Numbered from the stretch's first letter, positions 8,439 through 18,837 are shown. The stretch: DNA of 52,287 nt from Sphingomonas bacterium (GCA_028289965.1 JAQGKS010000067.1:1-52287); one strand, 5' to 3'. The notes: generated from the sequence alone by a model not told the origin. Made by a program: numbers and translations.

Positions 8439-9017
8439 TCACGGGTAGAGCAGGCCCTCGCTCCAGCCGTCGGCGGTCGGCACGAACAGCCGGCGCTCGT
8501 GCAGCCGGTGGGCGCGATCCCGCCAGAACTCGATCCGCTGCGGCGCGACGCGAAAGCCCGACCAATGCGGCGGGCGCGGCACCGGGCCGCCAGCAAAGCG
8601 CGCCTCCGTCGCGGCAAAGCGCGCCTCGAACGTCTCGCGCGAATCGAGCGGGCGGGACTGGTCCGATGCCCAGGCGCCGAGCTGCGAATCGCGACCGCGG
8701 GTGGCGAAATAGGCGTCTCCCTCGGCATCGCTGACGCGGCTGACCGCGCCCTCTATCCGGACCTGGCGGCGGAGCGACTTCCAGTGGAACAGCAGCGCGG
8801 CACGGGGATGGCCGATGAGATCGCCGGCCTTCCGGCTTTGCAGGTTGGTATAGAAAACGAACCCGCGCGCATCATGCCCCTTCAGCAGCACCATCCGGCA
8901 CGAAGGCTGGCCATCGTCGTCCACCGACGCAACCGTCATGGCGTTGGCATCGTTGGGCTCCGAGGCGCGCGCTTCGGTGAACCAGGCGTCGAACAGGGCG
9001 ATAGGATCGATGGTCAT
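8439..9017 (-). CDS. pdxH: Pyridoxamine 5'-phosphate oxidase
   Basis: A 192-residue FMN-dependent oxidase that makes pyridoxal 5'-phosphate from the pyridoxamine or pyridoxine phosphates. FMN- and substrate-binding stretches are visible: [49 protein letters not shown], then [13 protein letters not shown] and [16 protein letters not shown] with a C-terminal leucine-tyrosine-proline end, as in E. coli PdxH. The start is ATG 9017 ([13 protein letters not shown]); the frame stays open far upstream but that is an antisense artefact. It probably heads an operon with the PhzF-like gene and is divergent from the transglutaminase gene, with 81 bases between. Confidence 0.95.
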   Translation of the reverse strand: MTIDPIALFDAWFTEARASEPNDANAMTVASVDDDGQPSCRMVLLKGHDARGFVFYTNLQSRKAGDLIGHPRAALLFHWKSLRRQVRIEGAVSRVSDAEGDAYFATRGRDSQLGAWASDQSRPLDSRETFEARFAATEARFAGGPVPRPPHWSGFRVAPQRIEFWRDRAHRLHERRLFVPTADGWSEGLLYP

Positions 9018-9098
9018 GATGCGGGGTCTAAAGTATTTTCGTGCGGGACGCAGCGTCTCAATATTGCGCTGCACAAGCGCATGTGGTGCAACAGGCGC

Positions 9099-12000
9099 AT
9101 GATCCAGGCTGCGCTTCACCACGTCACGGCCTATCGCTACGATCGGCCCGTCCTCCTCGGGCCACAGCTGATCCGGCTGCGCCCCGCGCCGCACAGCCGC
9201 ACGGCCGTGCCGAACTATTCGCTGACGATCGAGCCGGCGAACCACTTCATCAACTGGCAGCAGGATCCGCTGGGCAACTGGCTGGCGCGGCTGACCTTCC
9301 CCGAGCGTACCGATCATCTGAGCATCACGGTCGACCTGATCGCCGATTTGACGGTGATCAACCCGTTCGACTTCTTCGTCGAGGAGTATGCCGGCCAATA
9401 TCCGTTCGCCTACGAACAGACGCTCGCATCCGATCTGACGCCCTATTTCGAAGGCGATCGATCGAGCCCGCTGCTCGACGCGCTGGTCGCCGAATTTGCC
9501 GGCCACCGCGGCGGCACGATCGACTTCCTGGTCGATATCAACAGCACGCTCAGCCAGCGCGTCGCCTATATCGTGCGGATGGAGCCGGGCACGCAGACGC
9601 CCGAGGAAACGCTGCGCATCGGCAGCGGATCGTGCCGCGATTCGAGCTGGCTGCTGGTCCACCTGCTGCGCCGGCTGGGGTTCGCGGCGCGCTTCGTCTC
9701 GGGCTATCTGATCCAGCTCAAGGCCGATATCGAGCCGGTGACCGGGCCCAAGGGCACCGACAAGGACTTCACCGATCTGCACGCCTGGGGCGAGGTCTAT
9801 ATCCCCGGCGCCGGCTGGATCGGCCTCGACCCGACGTCCGGGCTGTTTGCGGGCGAGGGCCACATCCCACTCGCCGCGACGCCGCATTATCAGTCGGCCG
9901 CGCCGATCAGCGGCGCGCTGCTCGAGCCGGCATCGACCGAGTTCCATTTCGAGATGGACGTCCAGCGCATCGCCGAGGCGGTGCGGATCACCCAGCCGTT
10001 CACCGATCAGCGGTGGGATTCGCTGCTGGCGCTGGGCGACCGGGTCGACGCCGATCTCGTCGCGCAGGACGTGCGGCTGACGACCGGCGGCGAGCCGACC
10101 TTCGTCTCCGCCGACGATCCCGAAGCGGGCGAGTGGAACGGCGACGCCGTCGGCCCGACCAAGGCGCTCTATGCCGATCGCCTGATCCGCAAGCTGCGCG
10201 GCAGCTTTGCGCCGGGCGGGCTGCTCCACCACGGCCAGGGCAAATGGTATCCGGGCGAAAGCCTGCCGCGTTGGGGCTATTCGATCTATTGGCGGCGCGA
10301 CGGGGTGCCGATCTGGCGCGATGCATCGCTGATCGCCGAGAGTGGCAGCGCGGGCGGCGCGTCGCTGCCGCCCGGTGCGGCCGAGGAGTTCCTGGCGGCG
10401 ATCGCCGACGGCCTCGGCGTCGAGCGCGCCAACGTCCAGCCGGCGTTCGAGGATGGCCTGCAATGGGCGGTCAAGGAAGCCGAACTGCCCGGCAATACCG
10501 ATCCGACCGACCCCAAGATCGACGATCCCGAAGAACGGGCGCGGATGGTGCGGGCGTTCGAGCGCGGCCTGTCGAGCCCGATCGGCTATGTCCTGCCGGT
10601 CCAGCGCTGGCAGGCGCGGGCGGACAAGGGCTGGCGATCGGAACAGTGGCGCGTGCGACGCGGCAAGCTGTTCGTGGTGCCGGGGGATAGCGCGCTCGGC
10701 TATCGCCTGCCGCTCGGTTCGCTGCCGCACGTGCCCAAGGCGGAATATCCCTACATCCACGTCCGCGATACGACCGAGCCACGCGAGCCGCTGGCCGATT
10801 ATCGCGAGCAGCGGATCGAGCATGTCGCCGAGGCGAATGGCGGCGCCGCAGCGCAGGAGCGCCAGGAACAGCATATCATCCAGGGCGCGGTGCGCACCGC
10901 GATCACGGTCGAGGCGCATGACGGGCACCTTGCGGTGTTCATCCCCCCGACGGAGGCGCTGGAGGATTATCTCGAGCTGATCGCCGAGGTCGAGGCGGCC
11001 GCCGAACGGCTCGGCACGCCGGTGCGGATCGAGGGCTATGCCCCTCCGCCCGATCCGCGCCTCCAGGTGCTCAAGGTCACGCCCGATCCCGGGGTGATCG
11101 AGGTCAACGTCCATCCGGCGTCGAGCTGGCGCGAGACGGTGGAGATCACCGAGACGGTCTACAAACTGGCGCGCGAGACCGGGCTGACCGCCGACAAGTT
11201 CATGGTCGACGGCCGCTCGATCGGCACCGGCGGCGGCAACCACCTCGTGCTCGGCGGACAGGCGGTGACCGATTCGCCGTTCATCCGCCGGCCCGATCTG
11301 CTCAAGAGCTTCGTGCTCTACTGGCAGCGCCATCCGTCGCTCAGCTACCTGTTTTCCGGCATGTTCATCGGCCCGACCAGCCAGGCGCCGCGGATCGACG
11401 AGGCCCGCCACGACGGGCTGTACGAACTGGAGATCGCCCTCGCGCAGGTGCCGCTGCCCGGCGAAGGCGAGACGCCCGAGCCGTGGCTGGTCGACCGGCT
11501 GTTCCGCAACCTGCTGGTCGACGTGACCGGCAACACCCACCGTACCGAAATCTGCATCGACAAGCTGTTCTCGCCCGACGGGCCGACCGGCCGGCTCGGG
11601 CTGGTCGAGTTTCGCGGGTTCGAGATGCCGCCGGAAGCGAAGATGAGCCTAGCGCAGCAATTGCTGATGCGCGCGCTGACCGCCTGGCTGTGGCGCGAGC
11701 CGCAGCGCGGTTCGCTGATCCGCTGGGGCACCGCGCTCCACGATCGTTTCCTGCTGCCCCATTTCGTCTGGGCGGACTTCCTCGGCGTGCTCGAGGATCT
11801 GCGCCAGGCGGGCTATGATTTCGATCCCGACTGGTTCGAGGCGCAGCGCCAATTCCGTTTCCCCACCCACGGCACGATCATGGCCGGCGGGGTCGAGCTG
11901 GAAATCACCCACGCGCTGGAGCCGTGGCATGTGCTCGGCGAGACCGGGGCGATCGGCGGCACGGTGCGCTATGTCGACAGCTCGACCGAGCGGTTGCAGG

Positions 12001-12407
12001 TGAAGGCCAAGGGGCTCGTCGCCGGGCGCCACGTCGTCGCCTGCAACGGCCGCGCGGTGCCGATGACGTCGACCGGCATCGCCGGGGAGGCGGTCGGCGG
12101 CGTGCGCTACAAGGCGTGGGCGCCGGCCAATTGCCTCCACCCGCGTCTGCCCGGCAATGCCCCGCTGACGTTCGACCTGTTCGATCGCTGGAACGATCGA
12201 TCGCTCGGCGGATGCGTGTATCATGTCGCGCATCCCGGCGGACGCAGCTACGAGAGCGTCCCGGTCAACGATTATGAAGCCGAGGCGCGCCGCAAGACGC
12301 GCTTCCAGGAACATGGCCACACGCCGGGCAAGGTGGTCGTGCCGTCCGAAGAGAGGACCGAAGAATTCCCGATGACGCTGGATCTGCGCACGCCCGCGCC
12401 CCGCTGA
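9099..12407 (+). CDS. Transglutaminase/DUF2126 putative amidoligase
   Basis: A large cytoplasmic two-part protein, 1102 residues from ATG 9099 ([20 protein letters not shown]); ATG 9081 is an alternative start. The N-terminal 300 residues are a bacterial transglutaminase-like unit: beta-rich Bact_transglu_N, then the papain-like core with C179 (in [10 protein letters not shown]), H228 (LHAWGEVY) and D244 (GLDPTSG), so the triad is intact. The remaining 800 residues are DUF2126, including [50 protein letters not shown] and [17 protein letters not shown]. This domain has been predicted to be an amidoligase forming peptide-like bonds with ATP. It is the first gene of a three-gene set and no substrate is known. 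Confidence 0.93.
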   Translation: MIQAALHHVTAYRYDRPVLLGPQLIRLRPAPHSRTAVPNYSLTIEPANHFINWQQDPLGNWLARLTFPERTDHLSITVDLIADLTVINPFDFFVEEYAGQYPFAYEQTLASDLTPYFEGDRSSPLLDALVAEFAGHRGGTIDFLVDINSTLSQRVAYIVRMEPGTQTPEETLRIGSGSCRDSSWLLVHLLRRLGFAARFVSGYLIQLKADIEPVTGPKGTDKDFTDLHAWGEVYIPGAGWIGLDPTSGLFAGEGHIPLAATPHYQSAAPISGALLEPASTEFHFEMDVQRIAEAVRITQPFTDQRWDSLLALGDRVDADLVAQDVRLTTGGEPTFVSADDPEAGEWNGDAVGPTKALYADRLIRKLRGSFAPGGLLHHGQGKWYPGESLPRWGYSIYWRRDGVPIWRDASLIAESGSAGGASLPPGAAEEFLAAIADGLGVERANVQPAFEDGLQWAVKEAELPGNTDPTDPKIDDPEERARMVRAFERGLSSPIGYVLPVQRWQARADKGWRSEQWRVRRGKLFVVPGDSALGYRLPLGSLPHVPKAEYPYIHVRDTTEPREPLADYREQRIEHVAEANGGAAAQERQEQHIIQGAVRTAITVEAHDGHLAVFIPPTEALEDYLELIAEVEAAAERLGTPVRIEGYAPPPDPRLQVLKVTPDPGVIEVNVHPASSWRETVEITETVYKLARETGLTADKFMVDGRSIGTGGGNHLVLGGQAVTDSPFIRRPDLLKSFVLYWQRHPSLSYLFSGMFIGPTSQAPRIDEARHDGLYELEIALAQVPLPGEGETPEPWLVDRLFRNLLVDVTGNTHRTEICIDKLFSPDGPTGRLGLVEFRGFEMPPEAKMSLAQQLLMRALTAWLWREPQRGSLIRWGTALHDRFLLPHFVWADFLGVLEDLRQAGYDFDPDWFEAQRQFRFPTHGTIMAGGVELEITHALEPWHVLGETGAIGGTVRYVDSSTERLQVKAKGLVAGRHVVACNGRAVPMTSTGIAGEAVGGVRYKAWAPANCLHPRLPGNAPLTFDLFDRWNDRSLGGCVYHVAHPGGRSYESVPVNDYEAEARRKTRFQEHGHTPGKVVVPSEERTEEFPMTLDLRTPAPR

Positions 12408-12415
12408 CCACCGCA

Positions 12416-14935
12416 GTGCTCGACCGGATGGTCGCCACGCCCGGCAATAGCGGACGGGTCGATGGCTGGATGAACGACTATGTCGCGGCGGCCGGCGCCG
12501 GCGATGTGATGCGCGGCGCGATCGCCCGTGGCGACCGCAGCTGGCGCGATATGCTGGGCGGGCTGGCGGCGATCAGCGACGGCCATCTCGGCCGGCTCAA
12601 CGATCGCATCCTGCGCCAGGCGTTCGAGGTCGGCACCGCCTTCCGCCTCCCCGGCGAGGTGCAGGAACGGCGCTGGCCGCTTTCCGCCGTGCCGCTGCTG
12701 ATCGGCGAGGCCGAGTGGGCGACGATCGAGGCCGGCGTCGTTCAGCGCGCCGATCTGCTGGAAAGCGTGCTGGCCGACATCTTCGGGCCGCAGACGCTGA
12801 TTGCCGACGGCGCGTTGCCGGCGGCGCTCGTCGCGGGCAGCCCGCATTTCCTGCGCTCGATGATCGGCTGGACGCCGCCCGGCCGCCACCGCCTGCACAT
12901 CTATGCCGTCGATCTGGGGCGCGGGCCGAATGGCGAGTGGCGGGTGCTGGCCGACCATGCCCGAGCGCCGGCCGGGGCCGGCTATGCGCTGGAGAACCGG
13001 CTCGCCGCATCGCGGGTAATGGGGGCGCTGCAGGCGCGGCTCAACGTCCGCCGGCTGGCGCCGTTCTTCTCCGCCTTTCGCGATGGCCTGTCGGCGGTGT
13101 GCCGCCGATCGGAGCCGCGAATCGGGCTGCTCACGCCCGGACGCTACAATCAGAGCTATGCCGAACAGGCGCATCTGGCGCGCTATCTCGGGCTGTTGCT
13201 GGTCGAAGGCGCGGACCTGGCGGTGCGCGAGGACCAGCTCTACGTCCGCACGATCGAGGGGCTGAAGCGGGTCGACGCCTTGTGGCGACGGATGGATTCG
13301 CGCTTCCTCGATCCGCTCGCCTTCGATGCGCGGTCGGCGATCGGGGTGCCGGGGCTGATGGATGCGATGACCGCCGGCAACGTGATCGTGGCCAATGCGC
13401 CGGGCGCCGGCGTGGTCGAGTCGCCGGGCATGGCCGCCTTCCTGCCGGCCTTGTCGCGGCGGCTGAGCGGCGAATCGCTGCGGCTGCCCAACATCGCCAC
13501 CTGGTGGTGCGGCCAGGCGCGGGAGCGCGCGCATGTCGAGGCGTCGTTCGATCGGCTGCTGATCGCGCCGGCATTCGGCGAGGTCTCCGCCGCGCTGCCC
13601 GCCGGATCGGTGTTCGGCGGTGGGCTGGCGGGCCGGGCGCGCGACGCGCTGCTCGCTGACATCCGCCGGCGTCCGCACGATTATGTCGGGCGCGAGGTGG
13701 TTCGCCTGTCGACCACGCCCGCCCTCCGCGGTGGCGCGTTGCTGCCCCGGCCGTTCACCCTGCGCGTGTTCGCGGCGCGCGATGCGAGCGGATCGTGGAC
13801 GGTGATGCCCGGCGGCTTTGCCCGGCTGGGCGAGGATCCGGACGTGCGCGCCGCGGTGATGGGCGAGGGCGCCTTTGCCGCCGAGGTCTGCGTGCTCGGC
13901 GAAAAGCCGGTCGCGGCGCTGTCGCTGCTCCCCGCCCACGTGCCGATCCGGCGCAACCCCGGCACGTTGCCCAGCCGGGCGGCGGACAATCTGTTCTGGC
14001 TCGGCCGCTATATCGAACGCGGCGACGCGACGCTGCGGCTGGTGCGCGCCGCATTGGGCGGCACGATCGACGCCGATGGTGCCGCGGCGCGGGGCCCCGC
14101 CACGATGGCGCGGATCGCGGAGATGCTGATCGAATCGGGCGCGGTCGATGACCCGGCGGAGGCGGCCACCGGCGCGGCCGGGGCCAGCGAAAGCGCCGCG
14201 CCCGACCTGCACATGCTGGCCCGCGCCGCGCTGGAGGGGGATAGCGGCGCGAGCGTCCGCAGCCTGCTCCACAGCATCCACACGATCGGCGAGGGCACGC
14301 GCGACCGGCTGTCGGCCGAGGTGTGGCGGCTGATCGATGCGCCGCCCTACAGCGAGACCGAGCCCAACGCCGCCGCATTGCTCAACCGCGCCACCGCGAT
14401 CCAGGAGCGGTTCTCGGCACTGGCCGGGCTGGCCGCGGAGAATATGGGCCGGACGGCGGCATGGCGTTTCCACGATCTCGGGCGGCGGGTCGAGCGTGCG
14501 GTGCAGGTGTGCCGGCAGATGCGCTGTTTTGCGGCGAACGAGGCGTTGGCGGACGATCTGACCACCCTGCTCGATCTCAACGACAGCCAGATCAGCTACC
14601 GCGCGCGCTATCTCACCGGCCTCGCGCTGGCGCCGGTGCGCGATCTGATCGCTCTCGATCCGTTCAACCCGCGTTCGCTTGCCTATCAGGTCGAAATGAT
14701 CCGCGAGCATCTTACCGCGCTGCCGGTGCTGCACGACGACGGCATGGCCGAGGATCATCAGCTGATCGCGATCGAACTGGGCGGGCTGGTGGCGATGGCG
14801 AAAGCCGAGCAGCTCGGCGCCGCTGCGGTGGCGCCGATCGAGAACCGGCTGTTCGCTCTGTCCGACGCGATCAGCCGGCGCTTCTTCCTCCAGGGCAATG
14901 AGACGATCCGTTCCGCGGGGATGACGCTGGCATGA
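12416..14935 (+). CDS. Circularly permuted ATP-grasp/alpha-E fusion protein
   Basis: 839 residues from GTG 12416, eight bases after the previous stop; ATG 12428 is also possible. Residues 1 to about 515 match the circularly permuted type 2 ATP-grasp family: LLTPGRYNQSYAEQAHLARY, GADLAVREDQLYVRTIEGLK, SRFLDPLAF, NAPGAGVVESPGMAAFLPAL and RPFTLRVFAARDASG. From about residue 518 (TLPSRAADNLFWLGRYIERG) to the end it is an all-helical alpha-E domain. These are often separate genes; here they are fused. The canonical nucleotide-binding Lys and Gly-rich loop is not visible where I expect it (residues 380-400 read RLLIAPAFGEVSAALPAGSV), so ATP use by this copy is in doubt. The cassette is a predicted peptide-forming system. 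Confidence 0.9.
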   Translation: MLDRMVATPGNSGRVDGWMNDYVAAAGAGDVMRGAIARGDRSWRDMLGGLAAISDGHLGRLNDRILRQAFEVGTAFRLPGEVQERRWPLSAVPLLIGEAEWATIEAGVVQRADLLESVLADIFGPQTLIADGALPAALVAGSPHFLRSMIGWTPPGRHRLHIYAVDLGRGPNGEWRVLADHARAPAGAGYALENRLAASRVMGALQARLNVRRLAPFFSAFRDGLSAVCRRSEPRIGLLTPGRYNQSYAEQAHLARYLGLLLVEGADLAVREDQLYVRTIEGLKRVDALWRRMDSRFLDPLAFDARSAIGVPGLMDAMTAGNVIVANAPGAGVVESPGMAAFLPALSRRLSGESLRLPNIATWWCGQARERAHVEASFDRLLIAPAFGEVSAALPAGSVFGGGLAGRARDALLADIRRRPHDYVGREVVRLSTTPALRGGALLPRPFTLRVFAARDASGSWTVMPGGFARLGEDPDVRAAVMGEGAFAAEVCVLGEKPVAALSLLPAHVPIRRNPGTLPSRAADNLFWLGRYIERGDATLRLVRAALGGTIDADGAAARGPATMARIAEMLIESGAVDDPAEAATGAAGASESAAPDLHMLARAALEGDSGASVRSLLHSIHTIGEGTRDRLSAEVWRLIDAPPYSETEPNAAALLNRATAIQERFSALAGLAAENMGRTAAWRFHDLGRRVERAVQVCRQMRCFAANEALADDLTTLLDLNDSQISYRARYLTGLALAPVRDLIALDPFNPRSLAYQVEMIREHLTALPVLHDDGMAEDHQLIAIELGGLVAMAKAEQLGAAAVAPIENRLFALSDAISRRFFLQGNETIRSAGMTLA

Positions 14936-15810
14936 TCTACGACATCACCCACCGCACCTTGTGCCACTATGCCAATGCGGTGCGCTTCGCCCGCTGCAAC
15001 CTGCGCATGGCGCCGATCGACTGGCCCGGCCAGCGGGTGCACGACCATTCGCTGAGCGTGAAGCCGCGCGCGACGATCGGCACGACGCGCAGCAGCGGCT
15101 ACCCGGTCAACGTCACGCGGGTGGTGATCGACGAGCCGGCGCGAGAGCTGGTGATCGAAAGCCGCTTCCGGGTGACCGTCGACCGGCCGGTCCCCGCGCC
15201 GCTGCCCGACGATCCGACCGTCTCCGAGGTCGTCGAAATGGCCCTCGCGTCGCGCGATCTGTCGCCCAGCGCCCCGGCCAATTACCTGTTCGGATCGCCG
15301 ATGGTGTCGCTCGATCCGGCGATCGCGGCGTGGTGCGCCGAGGAGCTGGCGCCCGATCGCGGCATCGTCGAAGCGGCGATCGCGCTCACCCGCCGGATCA
15401 CCGCCGAGTTCAAATATGACGGCAACGCGACCGCGCTGGACACCAGCCCGGCCGAAGCGTTCGAGAAGCGGCACGGCGTGTGCCAGGATTTCGCCCATGT
15501 CATGATCGCCGGCGCGCGGACGCTGGGCCTGCCGGCGGCCTATGTCAGCGGCTATCTGCGGACCTATCCGCCCGCCGGCAAGCCGCGGCTGGTCGGCGCC
15601 GATGCGACCCATGCCTGGCTGTTGCTGTGGTGCGGGCCGAAGCGCGGCTGGATCGGGTTCGATCCCACCAACGCCTGCTTCATGGCCGACGATCATATCG
15701 TCACCGCGATCGGCCGGGATTATTCGGACGTGTCCCCGGTCGACGGCATCTTCCTCGGCCGCAACAAGCAGAAGATCGACGTCTCCGTGGATGTCGCGCC
15801 GGTCGAGTGA
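14932..15810 (+). CDS. Transglutaminase-family protein
   Basis: A 292-residue protein starting at ATG 14932 inside the stop of the previous gene (ATGA overlap), so translation is coupled. It has a Bact_transglu_N domain (residues 1-150, MIYDITHRTLCHYANAVRFA) followed by a transglutaminase core with C184 (RHGVCQDFAH), H227 (ATHAWLLLWC) and D244 (GFDPTNAC), an intact triad. No signal peptide is seen, so it should act in the cytoplasm. Family members may cleave or transfer amide bonds rather than crosslink proteins. With the two upstream genes it completes the predicted peptide-modification cassette; it differs clearly from the first gene's transglutaminase unit. Confidence 0.92.
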   Translation: MIYDITHRTLCHYANAVRFARCNLRMAPIDWPGQRVHDHSLSVKPRATIGTTRSSGYPVNVTRVVIDEPARELVIESRFRVTVDRPVPAPLPDDPTVSEVVEMALASRDLSPSAPANYLFGSPMVSLDPAIAAWCAEELAPDRGIVEAAIALTRRITAEFKYDGNATALDTSPAEAFEKRHGVCQDFAHVMIAGARTLGLPAAYVSGYLRTYPPAGKPRLVGADATHAWLLLWCGPKRGWIGFDPTNACFMADDHIVTAIGRDYSDVSPVDGIFLGRNKQKIDVSVDVAPVE

Positions 15811-15879
15811 TCCGCGCGGCCGGGCGAGGCGGCGCAGCCCCGTTGCGGCGCGCGGCGGCGCGGTCTAGGCGGCTCGCTT

Positions 15880-16635
15880 ATGCGTTCGGCGTCGTACCAG
15901 TCTGCGTCGGATCGCGATTCCCGATCGATCGGGAGCCGGGCGATTGCGCTGGTGCTGGCGATCGCCGTGCACGCGCTGTTGCTCCTGATGCTGCTCAGCC
16001 TCGCCCCCGAACTGCTGCCGCTCGGCCCCGAGACCAAGAGTTTCCGGCTGCTCAACTTCTCCGAACAGCCCGCGCCCGATCCGGCGCCGCGCTCCAGCCC
16101 GAGGCGGGCCGAGGCGGCGGCCACGCCCCGCGAGACGGCGGCGCCGGCCCCGCCGAAAATCCCGCCGCCACCGCTCCTGCCACCGGCGCCGTTGCAGATG
16201 CTCCACGTCTCGCGCGACGTGTTCGCGGCGGGAGACATTGGCGCGATGCCGCGCGGCGTCGCCAGCGCCCCGGCCGGCGATAGCGGGGCGGGGGAGGAGG
16301 ATGGCGGGGCCGAGGGCACCGGCGAAGGGCCGGGCGGCGAGCGGCTCTACAATGCCCAATGGTACGTCAAGCCGAAGCGGGCCGAGCTCGCCACCTATCT
16401 GCCGCAGGGCAGAGCGGGGCCGGGCTGGGCGCTGATCGCCTGCCGGACGATCGCGAACTATCAGGTCGAGGATTGCCAGGAACTAGGCGAATCGCCCTCC
16501 GGCTCCGGCCTCGCCCGCGCGCTGCGCCAGGCGGCGTGGCAGTTCCGCGTGCTGCCGCCCCGGATCGGCGGGCGCAAGATGGTCGGCGCGTGGGTGCGGA
16601 TCCGCTTCGACTTCACCGAGGCCCGCGACGAGTGA
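15880..16635 (+). CDS. TonB-like membrane-anchored protein
   Basis: A 251-residue protein with the architecture of an energy transducer: a cytoplasmic N-terminus of about 20 residues, one membrane helix ([20 protein letters not shown], with His as often found in TonB), a long Pro/Ala-rich periplasmic spacer (residues 60-105), a Gly-rich linker and a C-terminal domain of about 100 residues from [20 protein letters not shown]. The end ([20 protein letters not shown]) resembles the closing strand of TonB C-terminal domains. No ExbB, ExbD or receptor gene is near. It lies 69 bases after the second transglutaminase gene on the same strand and may be cotranscribed, but a functional link is only inferred from position. 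Confidence 0.7.
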   Translation: MRSASYQSASDRDSRSIGSRAIALVLAIAVHALLLLMLLSLAPELLPLGPETKSFRLLNFSEQPAPDPAPRSSPRRAEAAATPRETAAPAPPKIPPPPLLPPAPLQMLHVSRDVFAAGDIGAMPRGVASAPAGDSGAGEEDGGAEGTGEGPGGERLYNAQWYVKPKRAELATYLPQGRAGPGWALIACRTIANYQVEDCQELGESPSGSGLARALRQAAWQFRVLPPRIGGRKMVGAWVRIRFDFTEARDE

Positions 16636-16650
16636 TCTCCTAGCCCGCGA

Positions 16651-17730
16651 TCAGGCCGCGGTGCGTCCCGCCGCTCCGGCGATCAGCCGGTTGATGAAGT
16701 CGAGCTTGCAGACGATCGCCGCGGAGAGGTGGAAGGGGTAGAGATCGGGTTGCCCCATGCTCCGGTTGATCGCGTTGAGCGCGAAGGAGAAGGGGATCCA
16801 TCGGTCGACGAGCTGCGCGGTCGGCGCGCGGTACGGATCGAAATCGACCGTCGGGCCGGGATGGCTCTCCGGCCCCGGAAAGGGCGCGAGCGACGCGCCG
16901 AAGCCGCCGATCGTCGCCAGCGTATCGATCATGTGGAGCAGGTGGGCGAAGGTTTCGGCAAAATCCTCCCACGGGTGCGAACAGGCGTAGAGGCTGACAT
17001 ATTCGTCCGACCAGGCGATCTGCCCGCCGAGCGACTGATAATGATTCTGGAGCGCGGCGGCATAGTTCTTGCGCTCATCGCCAAAGGCTTCGCGGAAGCC
17101 CTCGAGATCCGGGCCGTCCTTGACCAGCCTTTCCCAGAAATGATGGCCGACCTCGTGGCGGAAATGGCCGAGCAGGGTGCGGTATGGCTCGCCCATCTCG
17201 CGCCGTATCTGTTCGCGGCGGACATCGTCGGCCTCGATGATGTTGAGCGTGATCAGCCCGCCATTATGGCCGGTGAGGACCAGCGGCTGTCCGCTCGCCT
17301 CCGCCGAGGCATCGTAGAGGAAGTCGAAAGCGAGCGCGTCGGGCCGCTCGGCGCGGGTCTCGAGCGGCAGGCCGAGGCGGATCAGCGTGTGAAACATGCG
17401 CCGCTTGGCCGCCTCGATCTTGGCCCAGCGTTCGGGCACGTCCGATACCGACAGATCGGGGATCATCCGGTTGTGGCGGTAGGCGCGGCAGAGCGGCGTC
17501 GTATCACCCACCGCGACCAGCCAGTTGCACACCTGCAACGGCCCGTTGTTGGCGCACACCGTGACATCATGCGCCGCGCCGTCAATGTCGCGCCAGGTGG
17601 TGCAATTGTCGCCCAGGAAGAGAAAGCGATCGGCGTCCGGATGATAGCCGAGCGTGAAGTTGCACGCCGGGCAGACGCGCGCTTCGAAGTGGATCAGGCG
17701 GCGGCAATTGGGGCATGCGAACGGCGGCAA
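16651..17730 (-). CDS. Putative zinc-binding metallopeptidase (DUF2248-like)
   Basis: About 359 residues. The N-terminus is a zinc ribbon with two CxxC knuckles (FACPNCRRLIHFEARVCPAC), followed by a gluzincin-type motif GHFRHEVGHHFWERLV, where HExxH-like HEVGH supplies zinc ligands and the catalytic Glu; SHPWEDFAETFAHLLHM further on probably gives the third ligand. The enzyme is uncharacterised; peptidase activity is predicted from motifs. I chose TTG 17730, which sits 8 bases after AGGA and just before the zinc ribbon. An in-frame ATG at 17811 would add 27 residues without clear conservation. It converges on the TonB-like gene with 15 bases between and is close to the transglutaminase/ATP-grasp genes. 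Confidence 0.85.
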   Translation of the reverse strand: MPPFACPNCRRLIHFEARVCPACNFTLGYHPDADRFLFLGDNCTTWRDIDGAAHDVTVCANNGPLQVCNWLVAVGDTTPLCRAYRHNRMIPDLSVSDVPERWAKIEAAKRRMFHTLIRLGLPLETRAERPDALAFDFLYDASAEASGQPLVLTGHNGGLITLNIIEADDVRREQIRREMGEPYRTLLGHFRHEVGHHFWERLVKDGPDLEGFREAFGDERKNYAAALQNHYQSLGGQIAWSDEYVSLYACSHPWEDFAETFAHLLHMIDTLATIGGFGASLAPFPGPESHPGPTVDFDPYRAPTAQLVDRWIPFSFALNAINRSMGQPDLYPFHLSAAIVCKLDFINRLIAGAAGRTAA

Positions 17731-17871
17731 ATCTATCTTCCTTGTTTGGACCGGGTTCAACGCCGGTTCGCGCGATAGGTGCCCCTTGCAAGCGCGCGCC
17801 GCTGACCTCATCTCGCCCGTGGCAAATTTGCAACAGTTGGCTTAACCGGTCGCATAAGCGAAACAGGCACC

Positions 17872-18831
17872 ATGGCAGATCTTTACGACACACTGGGCGT
17901 CGCCCGCGGCGCGAGCGAAGCTGAAATCAAGAAGGCCTATCGCAAGCTCGCCAAGGAGCTGCACCCCGATCGCAACAAGGATAATCCGAAGGCGACCGCG
18001 CGCTTCAGCGAGGTCGCGGCGGCCTACGACCTGTTGTCCGACAAGGACAAGCGGGCGCAATATGATCGCGGCGAAATCGACGAGGGCGGCAACCCCAAGG
18101 CCAATTTCGGCTATGGCGGCGGCTATCCCGGCGGGTTCCGCCCAGGCGCGCATCCCGGCGGCCCGTTCGGGGCCGGGGCCGAAGGCGCCGATGCCAGCGA
18201 CATATTCGAGGGCCTGTTCGGCGGCGGCGGCGGCCGCGCCCGCGGCGGATCGGGCGGCGGCTTCGGTGGGTTCGGCGGCTTTGGCGGGCGCGGTCGCGCG
18301 CCGCAGAAGGGTGCCGACGTCGCCTATCGCCTGTCGGTGCCGTTCGAGGATGCCGCCGCGCTCAAGCCGCAGCGGGTGACGCTGGCCAGCGGCAAGACGC
18401 TCGACCTGAAACTGCAGCCGGGGATCGAGAGCGGCACGCAGATGCGGCTCGGCGGGCAGGGCGATGCCGGGCCCGGCGGCAATGGCGATGCGACGGTGAC
18501 GATCGACATCGCACCCCACCGCTTTTTCACCCGCGACGGAGACGATGTGCGGCTGAACCTGCCGGTGTCGCTGGCCGAGGCGGTCAACGGTGCGTCGGTA
18601 AAGGTGCCGACGGTCGACGGCGCGGTGATGCTGACGGTGGCGAAGGGATCCACCTCGGGGCGCACGCTGCGCCTGAAGGGCAAGGGCTTCCACCGCAAGA
18701 GCGGCGGGCGCGGCGACCAGCTCGTCACGCTGATGATCGACGTGCCGGCCGACGATGCCGAGCTGCAGGCGTTCGTTGCCGGATGGAAGGGCGCGGACGA
18801 ACGAAACCCGAGGGCCCCGCTGGGCGTATAG
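17872..18831 (+). CDS. DnaJ-family co-chaperone (CbpA-like, class B)
   Basis: A 319-residue J-domain protein. Residues 1-70 are the J domain with the HPD motif ([20 protein letters not shown]) that stimulates DnaK ATPase. A long Gly/Phe-rich linker follows (residues 80-143), then two beta-sandwich substrate-binding domains with the typical [20 protein letters not shown] strand. There is no CxxCxGxG zinc finger, so it is class B like CbpA rather than true DnaJ. It is divergent from the metallopeptidase gene, and the next gene starts 6 bases after its stop, so it heads a plus-strand run. Its client range is not readable from sequence. Confidence 0.93.
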   Translation: MADLYDTLGVARGASEAEIKKAYRKLAKELHPDRNKDNPKATARFSEVAAAYDLLSDKDKRAQYDRGEIDEGGNPKANFGYGGGYPGGFRPGAHPGGPFGAGAEGADASDIFEGLFGGGGGRARGGSGGGFGGFGGFGGRGRAPQKGADVAYRLSVPFEDAAALKPQRVTLASGKTLDLKLQPGIESGTQMRLGGQGDAGPGGNGDATVTIDIAPHRFFTRDGDDVRLNLPVSLAEAVNGASVKVPTVDGAVMLTVAKGSTSGRTLRLKGKGFHRKSGGRGDQLVTLMIDVPADDAELQAFVAGWKGADERNPRAPLGV

Positions 18832-18837
18832 CCCGCA

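Noticed and set aside
8439-11540. Very long open frame on the minus strand across the transglutaminase/DUF2126 gene
   Set aside because: Only its downstream end (8439-9017) is a recognisable gene, pdxH. The rest is an antisense frame kept open by high GC content, with His/Arg/Asp-rich, domain-free sequence.
12272-14758. Long minus-strand frame opposite the ATP-grasp/alpha-E gene
   Set aside because: Repetitive Arg/Gly/Ala/His composition, no domain and no ribosome site; the plus strand has an unmistakable gene.
17872-18831. True dnaJ
   Set aside because: The zinc-finger domain with CxxCxGxG repeats is missing and no dnaK lies nearby, so it is a CbpA-like class B protein.
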